Shown here: positions 1 through 8,858 of the stretch, in pieces
Numbering within the stretch: the stretch's first letter is position 1
Layout of the letters: each line of letters opens with the position of its first letter
Assembly (NCBI GenBank): GCA_028284775.1
Contig: JANQRB010000171.1
Span: 1-64,000, forward strand
Length of the DNA stretch: 64,000 nucleotides
Direction: 5' to 3'
Source: Candidatus Kapaibacterium sp.
Lineage (GTDB): Bacteria; Bacteroidota; Ignavibacteria; Kapaibacteriales; UBA7675
The notes under the pieces: generated by a model
Databases searched by the model: none
What the model was told of the DNA's origin: nothing
Seen by the model: only the letters and a program-made list of their open reading frames with translations
Translations under genes and position numbers: made by a program

Positions 1-586
1 AAAAATCGTTCGCACTGTTACTGGCTACCGCAAAACCAGTCCGGTTGTCGAGAAAGTGAAGGTCGATCACCTCGCTGTTTCCCGGCACTTTGGGCCCCAG
101 GACATTCCATGAAACACCGCCGTTGCTTGTTTTAGCAACGACACCGCCGCCGCCGCCGACATAGCCCGTGAGAGCATCGCCGAAATCGATGCTCCACCAG
201 GCCGGACGCGACTCGGCCGTCTCGTGCTGCAGCGTCCAGTCGCGTCCGGCGTTGGTGGACGCAAACACACGCGAAAAATTCGTTGTGCCCCCGACGATGA
301 ATGCTGTCTGGGCATCGAGAAAATAGGCATCCGTGCAGCCTTGATTGATATCGGCCCAGGGCTTGCTCCACTGGCTGCCGCCGTTGCTTGTGTGCAAGAT
401 TTCAGCGGCGCCGGGCTGCACCCAGACGGCCGCCACGCCGCGGTTGGCGTCGACAAAGTGAAGGCCCCAGATGTCACCGTTGGAACCGGAGCTCTGCGAC
501 GTCCACTGTTGCGCCTGCCCCCCTGTCATACCCAGGCAGAGACAGAACATTACCGCCGCCGCAATTCTACATCGTACAAAATTCAT
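1..586 (-). CDS. Secreted Asp-box (BNR/Ycf48-like) repeat protein, C-terminal part missing
   Basis: The reading frame starts at ATG 586 and runs off the window without a stop, so only the first ~195 residues are visible. The start has a strong ribosome site (AGGAGGT, about 8 bases upstream). Residues 1-26 form a signal peptide ending in an Ala-rich/QAQ cleavage region. The rest contains repeated Asp-box-like blades of the form (T/S)S/TNGGxxW: TSNGGSQW, STNAGRDW and TSNGGVSW. Such repeats build beta-propellers in sortilin-like and Ycf48-like proteins. The protein is probably exported and may be surface bound; the C-terminal sorting domain expected for a T9SS cargo would lie outside the window. 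A second Asp-box protein lies at 33321-34475. Specific function unknown. Confidence 0.75.
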   Translation of the reverse strand, partial: MNFVRCRIAAAVMFCLCLGMTGGQAQQWTSQSSGSNGDIWGLHFVDANRGVAAVWVQPGAAEILHTSNGGSQWSKPWADINQGCTDAYFLDAQTAFIVGGTTNFSRVFASTNAGRDWTLQHETAESRPAWWSIDFGDALTGYVGGGGGVVAKTSNGGVSWNVLGPKVPGNSEVIDLHFLDNRTGFAVASNSANDF

Positions 587-750
587 GATGCACCTACCTC
601 CTGTTAATCATTAAGCTGTAACCGAATGCCGCTTGTGCCAAAGACCATACTACCAGATTGAATTGCGAGTCCGCTGCAATCGATGCAGCCGATTCCGCAG
701 ACGACAATCTATGTCGTCCGCCAGGGTGGGTGTTCTCGAAAATTGCTTTT

Positions 751-1692
751 TTAGCGGATGCTGAAGACAGTAGGAGCGCTGTGCTCCAGACGATAACGCT
801 CGGGCGAAAGGCCAAGACGCTTCTTGAAGAGCCAGGAAAAGGACGACAGACTTTCAAAGCCGACATCGAAGCAGATACTGGAAATGCTGAGTTGAGTGGT
901 AAGCAGCAAGTGGCGCGCCTGCTCGATACGGATGCGCGTCAGATACTGGTGCGGCGTTTCGTGGAACACCTGCTTGAAGAGACGCAAAAAGTGGTGGACC
1001 GAGAGGCTGGCCGAGGCGGCGATCAATTGTAAGTTCAGATCTTCGGCATAACAGGCGTGCATAAAATCACGGGCGCGGTGCAGGCGGCGATAGATTTCCA
1101 CGCGCGTGCGGCGGCGGCGGGCGGGCAGCAGTTGCACTTCGTCCCGGACCTTGCGATGCACCACGAGCATACGCTCCAGCAGCTGGTGAAACTGCTCTTC
1201 GAGCCATGTCTTCGAGCAATGCCCGCTGTGGACCGCGCGACGGATTCCAAACAGCAAAGGCGAGAGATCCAGGTCGTGGTGATACAGTTTTTCAATAAAC
1301 AGCAAAGAAGTGCCGGGTCCGGGGTCGATAGGATCGTCTAACAGGCAGTCATCCGGCAATGACAGGCCGCGAAGCACCTGCCCGGCAAAATCCGGCCGAA
1401 AAAAAATACAGAAGGACTCGATATCCCGATCGGACTCGATCTGGCTGGCGTAGCGCTGCCCTGCGTTTAAGATCAGGTAACTCTTTTCGTGGACGGTGAA
1501 ACGCTCGCCCTCCACCTCATAGATTTCCTGTCCGTCGAAGGCACACTTGATCGAAAGCGTGCCTTCATGCTCGGGAAAGTTGACAGCGCGGCTGCGGATC
1601 GAGGAGACAAAATTGGGCCAGCCGAACTCCGGGCAGGGCGCATCGAGGTTGAGGTCGGCGTCGTTCGGGTCGGGAAATTCGTCGGTAAGCAT
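751..1692 (-). CDS. AraC-family transcriptional regulator
   Basis: About 313 residues from ATG 1692. The N-terminal half looks like the cupin-type sensor arm of AraC proteins (EVEGERFTVHEKSYLILNAG). The C-terminal ~100 residues contain both helix-turn-helix units: LNLQLIAASASLSVHHFLRLF, then SISSICFDVGFESLSSFSWLF ending in KKRLGLSPERYR, which matches the AraC/XylS signature. It is a cytoplasmic DNA-binding regulator; ligand and targets are unknown. An upstream in-frame GTG at 1800 would add 36 residues, but that extension is basic, low in family-like features and has no clear ribosome site, so I prefer 1692. It lies just downstream of, and in the same direction as, the CPBP protease gene (stop 1831), and may be co-transcribed with it. 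Confidence 0.9.
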   Translation of the reverse strand: MLTDEFPDPNDADLNLDAPCPEFGWPNFVSSIRSRAVNFPEHEGTLSIKCAFDGQEIYEVEGERFTVHEKSYLILNAGQRYASQIESDRDIESFCIFFRPDFAGQVLRGLSLPDDCLLDDPIDPGPGTSLLFIEKLYHHDLDLSPLLFGIRRAVHSGHCSKTWLEEQFHQLLERMLVVHRKVRDEVQLLPARRRRTRVEIYRRLHRARDFMHACYAEDLNLQLIAASASLSVHHFLRLFKQVFHETPHQYLTRIRIEQARHLLLTTQLSISSICFDVGFESLSSFSWLFKKRLGLSPERYRLEHSAPTVFSIR

Positions 1693-1830
1693 ATTCTGTC
1701 GTTTGTGCTTTGCTACGGACAAGCTGCGACCGTCAAAGGAGGGGTCGGCATATCGATTGCCATAACACAGCAGGCGGCCCCTCGTTGCAGAAAAGGACAC
1801 AGAAGGTCAACCGGCGAAGACGAAGGAAGC

Positions 1831-2781
1831 TCAGGGCGGGTTGAAGCCATAGGTTTGCAGATATGCCGTCAGTTCCATCAGCATGGCAACGCCGATGTGA
1901 ATCAGAATACCGCCGAAAATCGATTTGGAGCGCAGGGCGATCACGCCCAGAATGTAGCCGCCGAAGATCGAGCCGAGCGCTTCGCCCATCGGCTTGCCAA
2001 AGTGCCAGAAGGCATAGAGCGTCACCATCGGCATCAGGGCCGAAGGCCCCAGAAAGCGGTAGAGCCCGAGCACCAGAAAACCGCGAAAGAATACCTCGAC
2101 CGAGATGAAGCGCATAGCGTACAAGGGCTCGAAGATCGCATAGCTGAGGGCATGCGAGATCTGCAGGTATTGCTCTGCAAGGCCTGCCTTGTAGCGGGGA
2201 TACGCTTTCAGGAAGGAGGGCTGAAACGAGGCCCAGATTATCAGCGGCAGCATGATAAGCAGCATGATGGCATACGGCTTCCATTCAAAGCCTCGCAGGG
2301 TCAAGCCATACAAATCCGGTCGCTGACGATCGATGAAATACTTAAACAATATCACCGGAATCAGCAGCGCCACTGTTCGATCGAGATTGGTCAGACACTT
2401 GTTAACAAAATACCGCAGCGGCGCTGCGACGTCCCAGGCTTCGATCAGCAAACGCGGAATGTTGATCGAATAGTTATCGAGACTCATTGCTACGACAACA
2501 AAGAGACACAGGCCCCAAACTTCGCGTCGTCTGAGTAAGGCCGTCTCCCGATAGAACAGGGCACGCAGGAGCAGCGTGCCGATGTAGGGCAGGCTGTAAT
2601 ACAGAATGTAGTAGACGATAACGATCGGCTGTTGAATCTGGGTGTTCAGGTAGGTTTTCTTGAAATCGAGGCTGTAATTGAGCCAGAAGGCCAGGCACAG
2701 AAACAGGGCCACGGACAGATAAAATCCTGCGTTAAAATCTTCTTTGATAAAGTCGCGCAGGTAGTGCAGAATTTTTTTCAT
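1831..2781 (-). CDS. CPBP-family (CaaX-like) intramembrane protease
   Basis: A 316-residue polytopic membrane protein with about eight hydrophobic segments. The C-terminal third carries the CPBP (ABI/Rce1-like) motifs: SVEVFFRGF with Glu229 and Arg233, FWHFGKP with His260, and GGILIHIGVA with His295. The classical EExxxR motif is reduced to VExxxR, a single glutamate, as in some glutamic-type CPBP members. Family members cleave substrates within the inner membrane or take part in bacteriocin immunity and protein maturation; the substrate here is not evident. The start at 2781 begins MKKILHYL. The gene is divergent from addA across a 230-base gap and is followed by the AraC gene. Confidence 0.85.
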   Translation of the reverse strand: MKKILHYLRDFIKEDFNAGFYLSVALFLCLAFWLNYSLDFKKTYLNTQIQQPIVIVYYILYYSLPYIGTLLLRALFYRETALLRRREVWGLCLFVVVAMSLDNYSINIPRLLIEAWDVAAPLRYFVNKCLTNLDRTVALLIPVILFKYFIDRQRPDLYGLTLRGFEWKPYAIMLLIMLPLIIWASFQPSFLKAYPRYKAGLAEQYLQISHALSYAIFEPLYAMRFISVEVFFRGFLVLGLYRFLGPSALMPMVTLYAFWHFGKPMGEALGSIFGGYILGVIALRSKSIFGGILIHIGVAMLMELTAYLQTYGFNPP

Positions 2782-3011
2782 TCCCGAGATACAGTCCGGT
2801 GAAAGGTGCAGAGCATCGACGACTTGCTACCCGGGCCCCTCAGCGGCGGCGAGTGCGCAAAGCCACGTTTTACTTCAGACTGCCGCCGATAAATTCACCT
2901 ATCGAAGCAAGGTCCGACGGCGGTTGTGGCGGCAGCGGAACAAAATTACAAATTGTTGAGGAAGAAGAAAGGGGCGCGAATCGCTCGCCGAATTTTGCGT
3001 ATTTTTCGGCA

Positions 3012-6000
3012 ATGCGAGCAACCCGTGAACAACTCATCGCACAAAGCGCCGACCGCCATCTGGCCGTGGTCGCCAATGCGGGCTCCGGCAAAACCGCCGT
3101 CCTGGTGGAACGCTATGTTCACTTACTGCTGGCGGGTGTGGACGTTCGCGCTATCGTAGCAATCACCTTCACGCGCAAAGCCGCCGCGGAGATGATGAAA
3201 CGCGTTGCGGAGAAACTCGAAGGCATCCTCGCCGATCCGCGGCGGCGAGAAGAGTGGCCCCGGATCAAACGCATCCGCGAGCGCCTGAATACAGCGCGTA
3301 TTTCCACGATTCATTCCTTTTGTGCCCGTCTGTTGCGCGATTTCCCGATAGAAGCGGGCGTGAATCCCGGCTTTACGGAGATGACCGAATACGAATCGGC
3401 CGCTCTGAAACGCGATGCTATGATGACGGCGATGGAACGCTGGCTGGAAGCCGAGGAGGAAGATGCGGATAAACGTGCAACGATTCTCGCGCTGTTGCGC
3501 CGCTTTGGACGCGCCGGCAGCGAAGCTCTCCTCGGCGCGCTGATGGCCGCCCGGGAGCCCTTCCTTATCGCCCGCGCCGCCTACGAGGAGCACAGCGACG
3601 CCACGATCCTCGCCCTGGCACACAAGCGCTATGCGGACCTGCTGCGGCAATCGGTTATCGGGCTGGTGGAAACGCTGCAGGCATTGCTTGCCGTCGTGGA
3701 CGGCGAAACGCTGGGAAAAAGTGGACGCAAACGTCTGCTGGACGGCCGGATGCTGCTGGACAACGCCGCGCAAGAGATGCGAACGGCGGCAAGCGCCAAC
3801 GGCCCGGAACCGCTCGATGAACTTTGTCGAATCGCCGAGGAATTGCGCCGAACTCTCTGCACAAGGCTGGGACGGCTCACCGGTCATCTGGCCAAAGGCA
3901 TCGATGATGCGCTAGTGCCGGCCGCCCTCTTCGATTCACTGCGCGATCACTACCAAGATAGCGCGGCGCTGGCAGCCATCCACGCTAACCGGGGGCTCGA
4001 TGCCGAGCTCTTAGGCTATGGACGCAGCTTTGCCGCACTCGCCGACGAGGCCTGGCAGCTGGTAGATGAAGAAAAAGATGCTCAGGCGATGCTGGATTTC
4101 GACGATCTCCAGCTCAAGGCCGCGATGCTCCTGGCCCAGCCCGATGTGCGCCGAAAAATCGCCGCGCGCCTGCGCTTCGTGATGATGGATGAGTTTCAGG
4201 ACACCAACAGCCTGCAATACGGCATCGCCCAGGCATTAACGGCCGGCCCGAATTCCGATGATGCCGAGGACAAACCCGGCGCTAACTTTTTTGTCGTCGG
4301 TGATCCCAAGCAGAGCATCTACGGCTTTCGCGGTTCCGATGTCCGCGTCTTCATGCGGGCGCAAGAGGACATCAGCGCTATGAACGAAAAGACGCGGCAG
4401 GCCGGGCAGCTGCGGCGCCACTTTACGACGCCGGGCGGGCTCTTTGAGGCCACCTCTGAAGCTGAAGTTCTGGGCGGTATTCGTCTGCTGGCTTCCTTTC
4501 GCCTGTTGCCGGTTATCGCCGCATTTGTCAATCGCGTTTGCGGGCAGGCAATGCTGCGTCAGCGCTCCGAGTTCGATGTCGCCTATGAGGAGCTGGTCTG
4601 CGGCCGTCAGAGCGCCGCGCTCAGTGCGCCGGCGGGCAGCATCAGCCTCCTGCTGGCCAGGAAACAAAGCGCCGACGCCGACAGCGCCGACGATACCGGC
4701 TCTGCTTTCGCGGAGTCAGGCATGGAAGCAGAAGGGTCGGCGTCACCGGAAGAAGACCTGCTGGCCGATCACCTGCAGCAACTTGTTAACGGCGACCAAG
4801 CGGCCCTGGTCTGGGACTACGACCCGGCAACGCAGAGCGAAATTCCGCGTCCGGCCTGCTACAGCGACATTGCAATTCTCGCGCGCAACCGCAGCGGCTT
4901 CGAAAAGCTGGCGACAGCCCTGCGCCGACGCGACATTCCATTTGTCATCAGCGGCGGTCGGGGTTTCTACGACACCCAGGAGCTGCTGGATATGCGTTCA
5001 CTGCTGCTTTTTCTCCAGAATCCGGCCGATGATATCGCACTGGCGGCTTCCCTGCGCGCACCCTTCTTCGGTATTGCCGACACCGAGCTATTTGATATCT
5101 CGGTCTGTCGCGGCAGCAGCTTCTGGGAACGCGCCCGCGACTATCACAGCGTCTATCACAAGCGCCGTATCTGTACACCGCATTTCTTACGTGCCTTTCG
5201 CATTCTGAACGAATTGCTGCCCCTCGCGGCGCGTCTTCCGATCCCCTCCCTCATTCGTGCGATTCTGGACCGCACGGGCTGGCGCGGCCTGATCGCCGCC
5301 GAAGAGCGGGCTGAACAGATGGAAGCCAATATCGAAAAGCTGCTGGAGCTGGCCCGTCAGTTTGAAAACAAAGGTTTCAAGAACCTCTACGATTTTGCCG
5401 AGGAGCTGCAGACTTTGGCGCTCTATGCCGATACGGAGGGCGAAGCTGAAATCAGTCTTGGCAAAGACGCAGTTACCATAATGACCATCCATGCCTCGAA
5501 GGGGCTGGAGTTTCCGATCGTGGCGCTGTATAAGAGCAACTTCAGCGCCCGACGCAGTCAGGCACCCTTTCTGGACAAAGAGCTTGGAATCTGTTTCAAG
5601 CTGCCCGCGGTCAACAGCGAGGGTCTGCGTCAACAATTGGAATCGCCTCTGTCCTTTCTGGCTGCCCGCCGACTGGCCCAGGCCGAAGCCGCCGAAGAGC
5701 TGCGTGTGTTGTACGTGGCGCTGACGCGGGCTCGCGACCACCTGGTCGTCAGCGGCAGCGTCATTGTTAACGAAAAGGGCGCGCTGCGGAGCCCGCAGGG
5801 TTTTCTGGCGCGTATCTGCGACGGACTTGGGATCGATCCGGGGGGGACGCTCTATAATACTGCCGTCGAACTGCAGGAAGAATTACCCATCTTGCGCGAC
5901 GGCAACCGTGAAGTTCATGACTTCAGCTATCGGGTGCTGATCAGGACGGATTCCGCCGCCAGCGCGCCGCCGGCCGCCGCCACCGAGCCTGCGCCGGCGC

Positions 6001-6824
6001 AAGTGCCGCCGGCCCTGCTATTGCCGCTGCAGGGCGTCATCGTGGGCGACATGTACTCGGCATCGCAGATTGAGCTCTTCCTGAACGATCCGGATGAATA
6101 TGAACGTGTCTATCGTCTGGGCCTGCCGCGCAGCGGCGACGAATACTGGCAGCGTGGCGCCGGTGACGCAGCCGCAACCGATGATGAGTTCGATGCGGTT
6201 GTCGGTACCCTGCCCGGCAAGCTCATTCACGGCACGCTGGAGCGACTCAAGGAATGGTACGACGCCGAAGGTGATATCCGTGAGTCGGATCTGGAACAGG
6301 TATGTCAACGGGTCGTCGAGGCCGGCGAACGGCCGGTATCCACCGAACTCCGAGAACGCGTCCTGCGCGAGTGTCGCGCCGTTGCCGCGACCGATTTTGT
6401 CCGCGCCCACGCAGGCAAGCTCGATGCATTTGCAAGCGAAGTACCCTTTCAAATGCCCTTCGGACAGGACTTCCTGATTGGCGTCGTCGATGCCCTGGTA
6501 CCGCCGGCTGGCGGCAGCGAGCAGACAGTTGAAGTCTGGGACTGGAAAACGAATCGCGCCCTCAGCGTCGTCGATATGGACGCCTTGCAGGAGGTCTACC
6601 GCATTCAACTGGAAGTCTACCTGTATTTTCTCGCCTTGCGCTCGCCACTGCAACAGCGCTACACGGCGCGTTTGCTCTTCACGCGCCGCGCCGCGCAGGC
6701 AACCAGGCCCGAAGACTGGATTCGAACGCTGCAGGCGACGCCCGCCGACATCCAGCGCATCGAAACAAAAATCGCCAATGCCATCCGGGGCATTCGCGCC
6801 CTCAGTTACGGGCTGGAAGGCTGA
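3012..6824 (+). CDS. addA: AddA-like UvrD/RecB-family helicase-nuclease
   Basis: 1270 residues from ATG 3012 (MRATREQLIAQ). An upstream in-frame start at 2799 would add a 71-residue low-similarity extension and is rejected. The protein has all superfamily 1A helicase motifs: Walker A ANAGSGKT at 21-28, ITFTRKAAAEM, DEFQDT near 393, GDPKQSIYGFRGSD near 430, TIMTIHASKGLEFP near 822 and LYVALTRARD near 900. The C-terminal PD-(D/E)XK nuclease is seen as GKLIHGTLE, VVDALVP, VEVWDWKTNR near 1174 and IQLEVYLYFL. This domain order is that of AddA, the helicase-nuclease subunit that resects double-strand breaks for RecA loading. The usual partner AddB is not in the window, so either the gene is unlinked or the enzyme works with another nuclease. 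Confidence 0.9.
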   Translation: MRATREQLIAQSADRHLAVVANAGSGKTAVLVERYVHLLLAGVDVRAIVAITFTRKAAAEMMKRVAEKLEGILADPRRREEWPRIKRIRERLNTARISTIHSFCARLLRDFPIEAGVNPGFTEMTEYESAALKRDAMMTAMERWLEAEEEDADKRATILALLRRFGRAGSEALLGALMAAREPFLIARAAYEEHSDATILALAHKRYADLLRQSVIGLVETLQALLAVVDGETLGKSGRKRLLDGRMLLDNAAQEMRTAASANGPEPLDELCRIAEELRRTLCTRLGRLTGHLAKGIDDALVPAALFDSLRDHYQDSAALAAIHANRGLDAELLGYGRSFAALADEAWQLVDEEKDAQAMLDFDDLQLKAAMLLAQPDVRRKIAARLRFVMMDEFQDTNSLQYGIAQALTAGPNSDDAEDKPGANFFVVGDPKQSIYGFRGSDVRVFMRAQEDISAMNEKTRQAGQLRRHFTTPGGLFEATSEAEVLGGIRLLASFRLLPVIAAFVNRVCGQAMLRQRSEFDVAYEELVCGRQSAALSAPAGSISLLLARKQSADADSADDTGSAFAESGMEAEGSASPEEDLLADHLQQLVNGDQAALVWDYDPATQSEIPRPACYSDIAILARNRSGFEKLATALRRRDIPFVISGGRGFYDTQELLDMRSLLLFLQNPADDIALAASLRAPFFGIADTELFDISVCRGSSFWERARDYHSVYHKRRICTPHFLRAFRILNELLPLAARLPIPSLIRAILDRTGWRGLIAAEERAEQMEANIEKLLELARQFENKGFKNLYDFAEELQTLALYADTEGEAEISLGKDAVTIMTIHASKGLEFPIVALYKSNFSARRSQAPFLDKELGICFKLPAVNSEGLRQQLESPLSFLAARRLAQAEAAEELRVLYVALTRARDHLVVSGSVIVNEKGALRSPQGFLARICDGLGIDPGGTLYNTAVELQEELPILRDGNREVHDFSYRVLIRTDSAASAPPAAATEPAPAQVPPALLLPLQGVIVGDMYSASQIELFLNDPDEYERVYRLGLPRSGDEYWQRGAGDAAATDDEFDAVVGTLPGKLIHGTLERLKEWYDAEGDIRESDLEQVCQRVVEAGERPVSTELRERVLRECRAVAATDFVRAHAGKLDAFASEVPFQMPFGQDFLIGVVDALVPPAGGSEQTVEVWDWKTNRALSVVDMDALQEVYRIQLEVYLYFLALRSPLQQRYTARLLFTRRAAQATRPEDWIRTLQATPADIQRIETKIANAIRGIRALSYGLEG

Positions 6825-7322
6825 GAATCGCCGGGCCGGATACTGCCTCCCGCACTTCTGCTCTACCAGCGCATTCGGCCTCGTAGCGGCTTTGTATCGA
6901 CGGATCCTGATCAGACTAGAGACCGACTCGCGCAGCACCAGACAGAGCAGAAATCCGATCGCAGCACGGCCGAATAGTGCGAGACTGTTCCTGCCAGCCG
7001 GTGTCGACGAATCGTCGGCAATCGCGGCGGCGAAGCATTGCCGGATGCGTTTCAGCGAAGAGAGTTGCGAGGGCTGCATTCAGTTGCCTGGCAAGACTCA
7101 TTTTCCCACGCTGCAACATCTGGTCCGGATGAGGCGTACTGCCGATCCACATTGAGCAAAAGGCAAGCGAGGGACTTCAATGACGGTACCGGTTTTTAAA
7201 GGGTGGCACAGGACATTTGCAAGGCAAAAATTGATCGGAATTCAACAAGGCGACCCCTGCTCCGACGGCGGAACAATGCCCGGCAAAAGCCGACGGATAC
7301 GTAGAGAAAATGGCGCAATTTT
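6825..7322. other. Intergenic region, no convincing gene
   Basis: About 500 bases between addA and the promoter of the sigma operon. A 78-codon minus-strand frame (6916-7152) and short plus-strand frames are present, but they lack recognisable domains and clear ribosome sites. I see no strong terminator hairpin directly after addA. Confidence 0.5.
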
Positions 7323-7354
7323 TTTGGGCCTCTGGCACACACTTTTTAAATTTG
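7323..7354 (+). promoter_or_regulatory. Bacteroidota-type promoter of the sigma/anti-sigma/half-CHAT operon
   Basis: TTTG at 7323-7326, a 20-base spacer, then TAAATTTG at 7347-7354. This matches the TTTG-N19/21-TAnnTTTG consensus of the Bacteroidota housekeeping sigma factor with no mismatch. It predicts a start near 7360 and a leader of about 130 bases before ATG 7493. Confidence 0.7.
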
Positions 7355-7492
7355 CATTCGAACGAGTTTATCGACAAATTTTGCCGCCGCCGTATGAAAA
7401 GCGGTGGTACAAGTTCTTTTCGGCACAACGCTACCATTCTCCTGCGTTCACACAGTAACGAAAGGCGGCATCGAAGATGTCGACGAGAATCA

Positions 7493-8116
7493 ATGTTTTC
7501 GCGCAGTACAAGAAACGAACTTCGGAAGTATTCAGACGGTGAACTGGTTGCCGAGTATCAGCTCTCGGGCGATATGGATTGCCTTGGAGAACTGTATCAA
7601 CGCAACGTAGAATTGATACTGTTGGTTTGCTGCAGGTATCTGGGAGACCGGGAGGCCAGTCGCGACGCCTCGATGGAAATTTTCGAGAAAATCGCGACGG
7701 CGCTTCGTAAGTCTTCCGTCCATAATTTTCAGGCCTGGCTTCATACCATCGTACGTAACCATTGCCTGATCAAGCTGCGACATCGCAAGCACATCGTCCT
7801 GCCCCTGGATTACGAAAATGGCGTCCCCGAATTATCCGATACCGGTAGCGAGCCTTTCGATGAGTTCGATAATGTCGAACGGGATTGGGAAGCACTCTTG
7901 CCCGAAGTTCTGGCGCAGATCAAAGAAGAACAGCGTCAGTGTATCGAGCTCTTCTACTTTGAGAAAAAACGCTATAAGGAAATTGCCGAGTTGCTAGGGA
8001 TCAGTCTCAAGCAGGTCAAATTCAATCTGCAGAATGGCCGCAACCGGCTGCGGACTCTTTTATTCAGCCGGGCCCAACAGTCCAATGAAGGAGAAAAACT
8101 TCATACACGAGCATGA
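7493..8116 (+). CDS. ECF-like sigma-70 family RNA polymerase sigma factor
   Basis: 207 residues from ATG 7493 (MFSRSTRNELRKY). Region 2 is seen as LGELYQRNVELILLVCCRYL followed by DASMEIFEKI and the -10 recognition helix FQAWLHTIVRNHCL. Region 4 is QRQCIELFYFEKKRYKEIAEL then ISLKQVKFNLQNGRNRLR, a helix-turn-helix for -35 binding. An in-frame upstream extension from 7310 would overlap the promoter, so it is rejected. The 3' end overlaps the next gene by 32 bases, implying translational coupling with the membrane anti-sigma-like protein. A paralogue with almost the same region 4 lies at 35415-36017. Confidence 0.88.
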   Translation: MFSRSTRNELRKYSDGELVAEYQLSGDMDCLGELYQRNVELILLVCCRYLGDREASRDASMEIFEKIATALRKSSVHNFQAWLHTIVRNHCLIKLRHRKHIVLPLDYENGVPELSDTGSEPFDEFDNVERDWEALLPEVLAQIKEEQRQCIELFYFEKKRYKEIAELLGISLKQVKFNLQNGRNRLRTLLFSRAQQSNEGEKLHTRA

Positions 8117-8855
8117 ATTTATCTTCGACCCTGACGATCCGGCGACAGTTGACAAACTGATCGCCTACTCCCGTAATGAGCTGTCCGACAGTGAGGCATA
8201 CGAGGTTGAAAAGCTGCTGATCGCCAATCCGCTCGCGCGCGCGGCCTATGAAAGCCTCGGCCCCGGATGGAACGAAGCCGAGTTCCGGCAGGACGTGGAC
8301 GCGGTCAAGCGTCAGGTAAACAAAAGCATCGGCAGGTCTCGAAAGCGTTTTGCTTATGGCTTTACGTCCGCCGCCGCCGTAATCTTGCTGCTTATCCTCA
8401 CCCTGTTGATTGTCAATCGCGATTTCTCCGCCAACGAAAGATTGTTTGCCGCTTATTTCAAACCGATTGCCGCCGAAATGCTGCCTCTGCGCGGAGATAA
8501 CCGGGAGTCAGCCAGGTTCGAGGCTTTCCTGGCATATAATCGCGGCGACTATGCTCTCGCGGCTACGCAGTTCGAATCTTTGCTGGCAAGTAATCCGGGC
8601 AGTGATACTTTAGCGTTGTACTCCGCCCTTGCACACATAATGGATGAAGAGTATGCGGCGGCGCTCGGACACCTCGAAGGCCTGGAAAACAATTCATCGA
8701 GCTCCTATTACGAACATGCCGAGTGGTACCTGGCACTTCTTTATCTGCGGCAGGACAATACGGCTCGTTGTCGGGCACTGATGCAAGGCATCGCCGCCCG
8801 CAAAGCGATATATTGGGAAGAGGCGTCGCAGATCCTAGGCGAGTTGGAGAAATAA
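8085..8855 (+). CDS. Single-pass membrane protein, putative anti-sigma factor with TPR-like periplasmic domain
   Basis: 256 residues from ATG 8085 (MKEKNFIHEHEF). Residues 1-89 are hydrophilic and predicted cytoplasmic (LIAYSRNELSDSEAYEVEKLLIANP resembles the short helical head of zinc-free anti-sigma factors). A basic stop (RSRKR) precedes one hydrophobic segment at about 90-110. Residues 111-256 are predicted periplasmic and helical, with TPR-like pairs (AFLAYNRGDYALAATQFESLL, LALYSALAHIMDEEYAAAL). The topology and the 32-base overlap with the sigma gene suggest it holds the sigma factor inactive until its envelope domain is signalled. Anti-sigma activity is inferred from context. The next gene, three bases downstream, encodes the catalytic CHAT half. 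Confidence 0.7.
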   Translation: MKEKNFIHEHEFIFDPDDPATVDKLIAYSRNELSDSEAYEVEKLLIANPLARAAYESLGPGWNEAEFRQDVDAVKRQVNKSIGRSRKRFAYGFTSAAAVILLLILTLLIVNRDFSANERLFAAYFKPIAAEMLPLRGDNRESARFEAFLAYNRGDYALAATQFESLLASNPGSDTLALYSALAHIMDEEYAAALGHLEGLENNSSSSYYEHAEWYLALLYLRQDNTARCRALMQGIAARKAIYWEEASQILGELEK

Positions 8856-8858
8856 GTA

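Noticed and set aside
1489..2538. 349-codon plus-strand frame over the AraC and CPBP genes
   Set aside because: Antisense to two genes with recognised families; composition is that of a shadow frame.
6478..7155. 225-codon plus-strand frame at the end of addA
   Set aside because: Mostly out of frame within the AddA nuclease domain; the part beyond the addA stop has no recognisable content.
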